Source of the DNA: CAYQTK01 sp964420375
Lineage (GTDB): Bacteria; RBG-13-61-14; DATKZS01
NCBI GenBank assembly: GCA_964420375.1
Contig: CAYQTK010000079.1
Span: 1 to 17,252 of the forward strand
Direction of reading: 5' to 3'
Length of the DNA stretch: 17,252 nt
Of the stretch, positions 1 through 5,423 are shown one piece after another. The notes under the pieces are model-generated. The model did no database searches. It saw nothing but the letters and a program-made list of their open reading frames with translations, and was not told the origin of the DNA. Both the position numbers and the translations under genes were made by a program. Positions within the stretch are counted from its first letter, which is position 1, and the number at the start of each line of letters is the position of its first letter.

Positions 1-1770
1 AACCTGGACACGGTGGCGGTTATGGCTTGCAACCCTGCTATCGGCGGTCTTGCCAAGGGGCAGTTGGTTCGGGAGGTTGACGCCTTGGGCGGCGAGATGG
101 GGCACGTGATAGACGCGACGGGCATCCAGTTCCGGCGGCTGAACACGCGGAAGGGCCCAGCGGTGCGTTCGAACCGGGCGCAGGCTGACAAGGAGTGGTA
201 CCGGGTTCGGATGAAGGAGGTATTGGAGAACGAGCCGGGCCTCGAGGTCCGGCAGGGCCTGGTTGACGGCGTCTGGGTGGAGGGCGACCGCTTAAAGGGA
301 GTCATCACCCATCTTGGCGAGAGGATACCCGGCAGGGCGGTTATCTTGACTACCGGCACCTTTTTGCGGGGCCTGGTCCACGTGGGGCTCACCAACTACT
401 CGGCAGGCCGGGCGGGCGAGCCTCCGGCGGAGGGCCTATCGTCAAGTCTTTCCTCGCTGGGCTTCGAGCTCGGGCGCCTGAAGACCGGCACGACCCCCCG
501 TCTCGACGGCAAGACCATTGACTATGACAAGTGCAAAAGGCAGGACGGCGACGTGCCGCCGCGGCCGTTTTCATTCGACACCGCAAGTATAGACCGCGAG
601 CAGGTCCCCTGCTTCCTTACCCGGACCACTTCCGAGACGCAGGAGATCATCCGGGGCGGGCTCGACCGGTCGCCGCTTTACTCGGGGGTGATCACCGGCA
701 CGGGCCCGCGCTACTGCCCGTCCATCGAGGACAAGACGGTGAAGTTCCCGGACCGTGACGAGCACGTGGTATTCCTCGAACCGGAGGGACTCCACACCAA
801 AGAGGTCTACCCCAACGGGATTCCCACCAGCCTGCCCTCTGACGTGCAGGAGCGGCTGGTGCGCAGCATACCCGGGCTGGAGCATGCCCGGATCATGCGG
901 CCGGGCTATGCCATCGAGTACGACTTTGTAAACCCGGTGCAGCTCAAGCCCACTCTGATGACGCGGGGGGTGCCCGGTCTTTTCCATGCCGGGCAGATCA
1001 ACGGGACCTCGGGGTACGAGGAGGCCGCGTCGCAAGGGATCATCGCGGGCATCAACGCCATGCGCTTTGTGCGTGATGAAGAGCCGCTTATCCTGGACCG
1101 GTCGCAGGCTTACATTGGCGTTTTGATAGACGACCTGGTGACCAAGGGCACAGAGGAGCCCTACCGGATGTTCACCTCCCGTGCCGAGTACCGGCTGCTT
1201 CTGCGGGAGGACAACGCGGACCTCCGGCTCCGGGAGATCGGACATAGCGTGGGGCTTATAAGCGATGAGCGGTACGAGCGGTTTTTGCGCAAGAAGGATC
1301 AGATTGAAGAGGAGCTTGCCAGGCTGGGGTCGGAGTATGCGGAGCCGGGGTCGGAGCTTGACCGGGTGCTGTCGTCCGCTGGTTCCTCTGCCTTGCGGGA
1401 GCCGCAGCCTCTCCGCAGGCTTCTCACCCGCCCGGAGGTCAGCTACGCTCATCTTCGGGAATGTAGTCCTCCGCCTGTTGCTCTTGCCCCGGCGGTCGAG
1501 GAAGAGGTCGAGATCATGACGAAGTACGAGGGTTACATCCGCCGGGAGCAGGAGTCGGTGGAGCGCTTTCAGAGGCTGGAGGGCGAGCGTATCCCGGAGG
1601 ATTTTGATTACCGGTCGGTGCCGGGTTTGTCTACGGAAATCCGGGAGAAGCTGGACCGGGTTCGGCCGGAGAACCTGGGGCGGGCGTTGCGGGTTCCGGG
1701 GGTCACGCCCGCGGCGGTGTCATTATTACAGGTACTGGTCCGCGGCGGCCGACGGTCCGGGGAGGGCTGA
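1..1770 (+). CDS. mnmG: tRNA uridine-5-carboxymethylaminomethyl modification enzyme MnmG (GidA), 5'-truncated by window edge
   Basis: This FAD-dependent enzyme works with the GTPase MnmE to install the cmnm5 group on the wobble uridine U34 of certain tRNAs in the cytoplasm. The reading frame is open from base 1 (N-L-D-T before the first GTG at 13), so the gene runs off the left edge. By comparison with E. coli about 37 residues are missing, including the N-terminal FAD-binding GxGxxG. The 589 visible codons carry the family blocks in order: CNPAIGG, KGPAVR, AGRAGEPP, RLKTGTTPR, YCPSIEDK, EYDFVNP, AGQINGTSGYEEAASQG, EPYRMFTSRAEYRLLLRED, KYEGYI and PGVTPAAVS. Both conserved cysteines (in CNPAIGG and YCPSIEDK) are present. 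The stop TGA shares one base with the rsmG start (TGATG), the classical gidA-gidB arrangement. Identification is essentially certain; only the start lies outside the window. Confidence 0.97.
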   Translation, partial: NLDTVAVMACNPAIGGLAKGQLVREVDALGGEMGHVIDATGIQFRRLNTRKGPAVRSNRAQADKEWYRVRMKEVLENEPGLEVRQGLVDGVWVEGDRLKGVITHLGERIPGRAVILTTGTFLRGLVHVGLTNYSAGRAGEPPAEGLSSSLSSLGFELGRLKTGTTPRLDGKTIDYDKCKRQDGDVPPRPFSFDTASIDREQVPCFLTRTTSETQEIIRGGLDRSPLYSGVITGTGPRYCPSIEDKTVKFPDRDEHVVFLEPEGLHTKEVYPNGIPTSLPSDVQERLVRSIPGLEHARIMRPGYAIEYDFVNPVQLKPTLMTRGVPGLFHAGQINGTSGYEEAASQGIIAGINAMRFVRDEEPLILDRSQAYIGVLIDDLVTKGTEEPYRMFTSRAEYRLLLREDNADLRLREIGHSVGLISDERYERFLRKKDQIEEELARLGSEYAEPGSELDRVLSSAGSSALREPQPLRRLLTRPEVSYAHLRECSPPPVALAPAVEEEVEIMTKYEGYIRREQESVERFQRLEGERIPEDFDYRSVPGLSTEIREKLDRVRPENLGRALRVPGVTPAAVSLLQVLVRGGRRSGEG

Positions 1771-2420
1771 TGGACCCTTCAAACCGGGAGCTTCTGATTG
1801 CTGTCGGGCGCTCATTGGGTATCGAGCTCGGTCCGGATAGCATGGAGTTGTTCTCGATCTATCTTGAAGTGCTGAAGAAGTGGTCTTCGAAGATGAACCT
1901 GACGGGGATACAGGGCGAGCGGGAGCGGGTTCGGAAGCTGCTGGCGGATTCGCTGAGTATTCCGGCTTATTTGTCGGAGCTCGGACAGAGCGAAGGTATT
2001 CGGATTGCGGACCTTGGCAGCGGCGCGGGGGTTCCGGGGCTTCCGGTGAAGATATCTTTGCCGGGTTGTCGGGTGACGCTGGTGGAGTCGCGTCTGAAGC
2101 GGGTGCATTTTTTACAGGAGGTTCTCCGTACGCTGGGTCTTTCAGGTATTGAGGTTTTCCATGGCCGGAGCGGGGAGCTGGAAGGTGAGTTCGATGTTAT
2201 TACGGCGCGGGCGGTGGGCTCATTGGATTACCTTTGCGGTGAGAGTTCGCGTCTTCTTGTTGATGGCGGGTTATTGCTTGCCATGAGAGGCACGGAGGAG
2301 CTTGCGGACTCCGGCCCGCCCGAAGGATGGCTGCACTTAGAGACCCGGGGCTACCTTCTTCCCGAGGGTGGAGAGCCCCGGTCGCTGGTGATTCTTGAGA
2401 AGCAGCAGGGTTCCACGTGA
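1770..2420 (+). CDS. rsmG: 16S rRNA (guanine-N7)-methyltransferase RsmG (GidB)
   Basis: RsmG is a SAM-dependent methyltransferase that forms m7G527 in 16S rRNA; loss of it in other bacteria gives low-level streptomycin resistance. The 216-residue protein is the normal family length. It shows KKWSSKMNLT (36-45), the SAM-binding motif I DLGSGAGVPGLP (81-92), the acidic motif II TLVES (103-107) followed by LKRVHFLQ, and the late motif FDVITARAVG (141-150). The ATG is preceded by a GGGGAGGG Shine-Dalgarno inside the mnmG tail and overlaps the mnmG stop by one base, so the two genes are translationally coupled. The last codons are unusual in that the stop TGA lies inside a parS-like sequence. Identification is firm. 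Confidence 0.96.
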   Translation: MDPSNRELLIAVGRSLGIELGPDSMELFSIYLEVLKKWSSKMNLTGIQGERERVRKLLADSLSIPAYLSELGQSEGIRIADLGSGAGVPGLPVKISLPGCRVTLVESRLKRVHFLQEVLRTLGLSGIEVFHGRSGELEGEFDVITARAVGSLDYLCGESSRLLVDGGLLLAMRGTEELADSGPPEGWLHLETRGYLLPEGGEPRSLVILEKQQGST

Positions 2421-2424
2421 AACA
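2409..2424. promoter_or_regulatory. parS-like centromere site 1 (ParB binding)
   Basis: The 16-mer GGTTCCACGTGAAACA matches the bacterial parS consensus TGTTNCACGTGAAACA at every position except the first. It spans the rsmG stop codon (TGA at 2418-2420). ParB binds parS and, with ParA and SMC, organises and segregates the origin region. parS sites in or near the gidAB (mnmG-rsmG) region are well known. No parA or parB gene is visible in this window. Confidence 0.8.
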
Positions 2425-2507
2425 CGCGGGGGCATATCACACCAGAGTTTTTTTCCGCCAGGCGTTTTTCTGCGAGTTTTAATAAGGTGATATACGGTCT
2501 GCGGAAA

Positions 2508-2529
2508 TCGCGGCTAAAGCCGCTCGCAC
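2508..2529 (-). repeat. REP-like palindrome R1
   Basis: A 22-bp element with a GCGGC-TAAA-GCCGC hairpin followed by TCGCAC. It is the exact reverse complement of R2 (2868-2889), so R1 and R2 face each other across the first repeat block. The layout (short conserved head GTGCGAG plus a GC-rich hairpin) resembles REP elements of other proteobacteria, which RAYT transposases mobilise. No RAYT gene is present in the window. Confidence 0.75.
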
Positions 2530-2629
2530 GTAAATTTCCGGTGCTTTGTCATCCAACGCACATAACAAATTACGCATACCGTACAAGCGGCGTAATTGGC
2601 AGCATCACTCAGCTCGCACCGAGCTCGGG

Positions 2630-2782
2630 AGTGCTTTGGCTTACCGTGCGCCGTGCGCGGGGTTTTTTGGCATACCGTGCGAGTGCTCTTTGGCATACCG
2701 TGCGAGATGAGCGCGCCGCTCATTGTGCGCCCCCTGGACTGCTTACCGTGCGCGGGGCTTTTTGGCATACCGTGCGAGCAGC
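2630..2782. repeat. Degenerate GGCATACCGTGCGAG repeat stretch
   Basis: Between R1 and the regular array the motif TTTGGCATACCGTGCGAG recurs at about 2666, 2689 and 2763, with shorter relatives CTTACCGTGCGC near 2639 and 2751. The spacing is irregular. The sequence is clearly related to the 24-bp array that follows, and the GTGCGAG part is the head of the REP palindrome. It looks like a decayed or intermediate form of the array. No gene is supported here. Confidence 0.6.
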
Positions 2783-2878
2783 ACTTTGACATTCTGTGCT
2801 GGCGGCATTTTGACATACCGTGCTGGCGGCACTTTGGCATACCGTGCTGGCGGCATTTTGACATACCGTGCGAGCGGC
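2783..2878. repeat. Tandem array of four 24-bp units
   Basis: Four consecutive 24-bp units, at 2783-2806, 2807-2830, 2831-2854 and 2855-2878, share the pattern A(C/T)TTTG(A/G)CAT(A/T)C(C/T)GTG followed by C(T/G)(G/A)GCGGC. The last unit runs into the complete REP palindrome R2, so the array appears to have grown from the REP head. Because 24 is a multiple of three, several reading frames on both strands stay open through it, giving meaningless repetitive ORFs. There are no unique spacers, so it is not a CRISPR array. Confidence 0.85.
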
Positions 2879-2889
2879 TTTAGCCGCGA
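2868..2889 (+). repeat. REP-like palindrome R2
   Basis: GTGCGAG followed by the hairpin GCGGCTTTAGCCGC and GA, an exact inverse copy of R1 and R3. It closes the 24-bp tandem array. The hairpin followed by GATTTTA could also act as a weak transcription stop. Confidence 0.78.
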
Positions 2890-2963
2890 TTTTAGCAGGT
2901 CTTTCAACAAGCTTTTTTTGCACTGATAAATCACGCCGTCTTCCCTCTTCCTTTGGATTCCCG

Positions 2964-2979
2964 TGTTCCACGTGGAACA
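2964..2979. promoter_or_regulatory. parS centromere site 2, perfect palindrome
   Basis: TGTTCCACGTGGAACA is a perfect 16-bp palindrome and a known form of parS, the ParB binding site. It lies about 540 bp downstream of site 1, so the repeat block 2508-2889 sits between two parS sites. An AT-rich stretch of roughly 150 bp follows (2980-3130), but I see no DnaA boxes (TTATNCACA) in it, so an origin at this spot is not supported. Confidence 0.9.
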
Positions 2980-2989
2980 TTTTTAAATT

Positions 2990-3015
2990 ATATCCTGTTT
3001 TAAAAGGATATTTTT
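2990..3015 (+). terminator. Possible AT-rich intrinsic terminator
   Basis: The inverted repeat ATATCCT / AGGATAT has an 8-nt loop (GTTTTAAA) and is followed by a short T run. The stem is weak and no gene ends immediately upstream, so the call is tentative. Confidence 0.3.
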
Positions 3016-3169
3016 CAAAAATGAGGATGTAGAGATAATATAGACAGAAAACTCTTCCTGCGGTCGAATTATTTTCCGGAAGATATTCCGATAACTTCAC
3101 AAATTAAACATTGATAGCGGCGAATTCGGATATAACCGAAAAGCGTAGAAAATGCAGTGCATTCTCAGG

Positions 3170-3283
3170 CGGTTTCCTTGCTTACAAGATAGACATATTT
3201 CGTGCGATCTGCGTAAGTCGCGGCAGAGGTCTATCGGAGGGGAATTGGGTCCAAGAAACGAATTCGGCCGCTGCAGAGTTCAA
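3170..3283. repeat. Degenerate copy of the left half of the REP-bearing module
   Basis: CTTACAAGATAGACATATTTCGTGCGATCTGCG...AAGTCGCGGC resembles the left part of the modules at 4415 and 4532 (CTTAC-AGACA-GAT-TTTT-GTGCGA). The match then breaks down until R3. The stretch also contains GAATTCGGCCGCTGCAG at 3260-3276. No gene is supported in this interval. Confidence 0.45.
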
Positions 3284-3305
3284 TCGCGGCTAAAGCCGCT
3301 CGCAC
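3284..3305 (-). repeat. REP-like palindrome R3
   Basis: Identical 22 bp to R1, with the hairpin GCGGCTAAAGCCGC then TCGCAC. It runs directly into the second tandem array, whose unit begins with the same CTCGCAC end, so the array appears to have expanded from the REP edge. Confidence 0.78.
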
Positions 3306-3429
3306 ATGGGGTTTGCTCGCACTGGGGTTTGCTCGCACTGGGGTTTGCTCGCACATGGGGTTTGACGCACTGGGGTTTGACGCACTGGGGTTTGCTCGCA
3401 CATGGGGTTTGCTCGCACTGGGGATTTAG
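3299..3429. repeat. Tandem array of eight CTCGCAC(A)TGGGGTTTG units
   Basis: Eight head-to-tail units of 14-18 bp start at 3299, 3316, 3332, 3348, 3366, 3381, 3395 and 3412. Two subtypes alternate: GCACATGGGG and GCACTGGGG. Units 5 and 6 have lost the leading CT. The last unit ends in GGATTTAG. The array lies just beyond the 3' end of the minus-strand gene at 3457. It has no unique spacers and is not a CRISPR. Confidence 0.85.
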
Positions 3430-3456
3430 ATTATAAATCTCTTTTCTGGGAGTTCT

Positions 3457-4092
3457 CTACCACTTTTCCTTGGCGAGCAGGGAGAATATCTTGGACAGGT
3501 GTTTGGACACCCCTTGGGGATCATCCACTGGTCCCAGGGTGGCGTATTTGGCGGGCGCGAGGAATCGGATGACCTTTTTGAAGGTGTCGTCGCATGGCTT
3601 GTTGGTCAGGAAGAGAACGGGGATAAGGTCATGGTTCTTGTAGCTTTTTTCAATTGCCCGGAGCCCGATGGCCGCGTTTATTCCGTTCAGGAAGGGCATG
3701 GGAACGTCAGTGATTATCAGGTCGAGGTTGGGGTTTTTACCGTTTGATCTCAAGTTCTCGATGACCTTGATGACCATCTCCTCCCCATTTTTGCACTGGA
3801 TTATCTCCCTGCCCATCTGTTTTTCCATGAGCCGGTTATAGATGATTTCTCGCACCTGTGGGGAGTATCCGGTTACGATAATTCCGTCTTTTTCGGGAAT
3901 TGCAATGGACTCGTCCACGAAGCTCATCTCGTCGAGGGCCACGGAGGACTTTTCGTCCGCGCTCTCATTGGAGATCATGGTTCCGCAGATGGTACAGCGG
4001 GGCACTTTTTTCCCACCCGGTCCCAGGCTCATGGCTGCTTCCACTTCGACCTGGCAGGAGGGGCAGAAGACTATGTTTTTTTGAGGGCCCAT
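3457..4092 (-). CDS. Zinc-ribbon protein with an atypical response-regulator receiver domain
   Basis: The 211-residue protein starts with a probable zinc ribbon (C10-x2-C13 and C33-x2-C36), followed by a hydrophilic linker and a receiver-like domain from about residue 69 to the end. The receiver keeps the phospho-acceptor context LDLIITDVPMPFLNG (D129) and the switch threonine (FLTN, T163). The acidic pair expected after the first strand is replaced by IIVTGYSP (71-78), and the conserved lysine before proline is apparently glycine (TLGP, 185-188). Phosphorylation may therefore be weak or absent. There is no output domain, so it may act through protein contacts, with the zinc ribbon as a binding module. 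It is monocistronic and flanked by repeat-rich DNA on both sides. The start at 4092 follows a strong promoter with almost no leader and no Shine-Dalgarno; starting at M21 would delete half of the zinc ribbon. The partner kinase is unknown. Confidence 0.85.
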   Translation of the reverse strand: MGPQKNIVFCPSCQVEVEAAMSLGPGGKKVPRCTICGTMISNESADEKSSVALDEMSFVDESIAIPEKDGIIVTGYSPQVREIIYNRLMEKQMGREIIQCKNGEEMVIKVIENLRSNGKNPNLDLIITDVPMPFLNGINAAIGLRAIEKSYKNHDLIPVLFLTNKPCDDTFKKVIRFLAPAKYATLGPVDDPQGVSKHLSKIFSLLAKEKW

Positions 4093-4414
4093 GTCAAATT
4101 AAATAATAAATAATAATGGCCGGATTGTCAAACTTTTCTTTAGTAAAATCATCATAAAAAAGGCGGGCTCCCGCGATTTTTCACCTGTCGCCGCAACCCG
4201 GGAAACCCGCCCTCCCTGTTTGTTTAATTGACGAACAGCAGTTTTTATTCTTCCGGTCTTTTTTCCCTAAATCCGGCATAGCCGGAACCGAACAGGTATT
4301 GACTCTTTCATTTTGTTTACATAGATGAGTGTAGCTCATCTCCTCCAAGAGGAATGACAGCCTTGGTTAAAGGCCCACGTCCTTGCCGGCACCTGCAAAA
4401 ATCAAACGGTTCTG
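4093..4414. other. Intergenic stretch without a supported gene
   Basis: Beyond the promoter of the minus-strand gene the stretch has an inverted repeat GGCGGG...CCCGCC (about 4161-4211) with an internal GCGGGCTCCCGC, and a small CCGGCATAGCCGG hairpin near 4273. Neither is followed by a convincing T run. No ORF here has protein-like composition. It leads into the REP-bearing modules. Confidence 0.5.
4103..4131 (-). promoter_or_regulatory. Sigma70-type promoter of the zinc-ribbon receiver gene
   Basis: On the minus strand TTGACA (4131-4126), a 17-bp spacer, then TATTAT (4108-4103). Only one -10 position differs from consensus. The expected transcription start is about 4096, leaving only some 4-5 nt before the ATG at 4092, so the transcript would be nearly leaderless. 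Confidence 0.65.
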
Positions 4415-4531
4415 CAGGTGCTCAGTCAAGCGTTTCTCGTCGCTTACCAGACAGATGTTTTTCGTGCGATCATCGGAAGTCGCGACTGAAGTCGCTCGCA
4501 CACAATGCTTCAATGTAAGCTTGACAAGCCA
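4415..4531 (+). repeat. REP-bearing module, copy A (contains palindrome R4)
   Basis: About 117 bp. It begins CAGGTGCTCAGTCAAGCG and ends TAAGCTTGACAAGCCA, and is directly repeated as copy B. The centre, 4464-4501, holds a REP-like palindrome with hairpin GCGACTGAAGTCGC and TCGCAC end (R4, 4480-4501), plus a left half GTGCGA that pairs with the right end. Confidence 0.75.
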
Positions 4532-4656
4532 CAGGTGCTCAGTCAAGCGTTTATCGTCGCTTGCACTTACAAGACAAGATATTTTTTGTGCGAGCGAGTT
4601 TACTCGCGATATCAGTCGCTCGCACGCTATGCTTCAGTTTAAGCTTGACAAGCCAC
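4532..4656 (+). repeat. REP-bearing module, copy B (contains palindrome R5)
   Basis: Second tandem copy of the module, sharing CAGGTGCTCAGTCAAGCG, CGTCGCTT, ATGCTTCA and TAAGCTTGACAAGCCAC with copy A. Its central palindrome (4588-4625) has a perfect 10-bp outer stem GTGCGAGCGA / TCGCTCGCAC and an inner hairpin GCGAGTTTACTCGC on the left side, where copy A has its hairpin on the right. The pairing is kept although the sequence changed, which points to selection on structure or to paired inverted REPs (BIME-like). Confidence 0.75.
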
Positions 4657-4783
4657 TAGCCGGTCGGAAGAGGGGAGATGAAAGGCCATTATTCATCATC
4701 GTGCTCTGAGTCATCACCAGATATTGTTGAGCATCAATAATTTCGGTAATTTCAGTAGATGTTATAGGAGCCACATTTTTGAA

Positions 4784-4812
4784 TTGACCCTTTTCAAGTT
4801 CCTTGTTAAATT
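4784..4812 (+). promoter_or_regulatory. Putative promoter of the HEAT-repeat gene
   Basis: TTGACC (4784-4789), a 17-bp spacer, and TAAATT (4807-4812). The -35 matches consensus at five of six bases and the -10 at four of six. The start codon at 4828 is only 15 nt beyond the -10, so the leader would be about 8 nt with no room for a Shine-Dalgarno. Confidence 0.45.
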
Positions 4813-4827
4813 CATAACTGGTGTCAC

Positions 4828-5391
4828 ATGGAGCAGAGACGTAAAGTGCTTATCAAGATGTTGAAGGACCGGAACGAGGACGTTCGCCAGAGCGCGGCCG
4901 AGGCTTTGGAGCGGCTGGAGGGCATTCAGAATCTTGATTCGTTGCTTCGAAAGTACAAGGCAGGGGACAAGCCGACCCGCCTCAAGGTTCTTTACGCGCT
5001 TGGCAAGCTTCGTTCCGACGATTGCCTTCCCGTGCTCATCCACGCCTTGAGTTCGGACGATGAGGACATCCGTGCGGCAGCAGTTCGGGTATTGGGAGAG
5101 CTTGGTGACGATCGGACCTTACAGCCCCTTCTCAACCTTCTCCAAGACCCCAGTCCGACCATTCAATCGGAGACGGTCGAGGCCCTTGGCAACTTCCGGC
5201 ATCCTGACCTTCCCCGCCATCTTATTCCCCTGCTCGATCACGAGAACAAGCACCTTGTCAAAGCCGCACTTAACTCCCTGGGCCGTCTTAACGCGGTTGA
5301 AGCTCTCGACAGGATCATAGAGCTTGCCGAGCACGAAGACCATGATATAAGAAGAACCGCAGCCCAGATCATGGGCCAGATCGAGGGCTGA
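4828..5391 (+). CDS. HEAT-repeat (PBS lyase-like) protein
   Basis: A 187-residue soluble protein made almost entirely of HEAT-like helical repeats. Repeat cores are visible at DVRQSAAEALERL (18-30), PTRLKVLYALGKL (49-61), DIRAAAVRVLGELGD (80-94), PTIQSETVEALGNF (110-123), LVKAALNSLGRL (143-154) and DIRRTAAQIMGQI (173-185). Such repeats form a curved alpha-solenoid used for protein binding, so this is probably a scaffold; no catalytic motif is visible. There is no signal peptide. The ATG has no Shine-Dalgarno; a promoter-like element sits just upstream. The YfhO-like gene follows after 32 nt on the same strand, so the two may be cotranscribed, though this does not reveal a partner. Confidence 0.88.
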   Translation: MEQRRKVLIKMLKDRNEDVRQSAAEALERLEGIQNLDSLLRKYKAGDKPTRLKVLYALGKLRSDDCLPVLIHALSSDDEDIRAAAVRVLGELGDDRTLQPLLNLLQDPSPTIQSETVEALGNFRHPDLPRHLIPLLDHENKHLVKAALNSLGRLNAVEALDRIIELAEHEDHDIRRTAAQIMGQIEG

Positions 5392-5423
5392 TCTCTCATG
5401 TTTTTCTCTGAACCGGTACTTAC

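Noticed and set aside
571..1452. 293-codon antisense ORF within mnmG
   Set aside because: It is an antisense shadow of a highly conserved gene in GC-rich DNA.
2940..3000. Peptide MFHVEHGN in a minus-strand ORF
   Set aside because: This is simply the translation of the parS palindrome, a known cause of spurious gene calls.
2487..3100. Several overlapping ORFs on both strands (60-126 codons) through the repeat block
   Set aside because: They stay open because the repeat unit is 24 bp; translations are low-complexity repeats and change meaning in each frame.
3260..3276. EcoRI-EagI-PstI site cluster resembling a cloning linker
   Set aside because: The three overlapping sites fit in 17 bp, but flanking sequence belongs to the local repeat family and no vector sequence is seen; most likely chance.
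2783..3429. CRISPR array
   Set aside because: Units are contiguous or nearly so, with no unique spacers, and no cas genes are present.
2421..3456. oriC
   Set aside because: There is an AT-rich patch and parS nearby, but I find no DnaA boxes and no dnaA or dnaN gene.
4383..4709. 108-codon plus-strand ORF
   Set aside because: It runs through the two REP modules, its repeated peptides mirror the DNA repeat, and no ribosome site is present.
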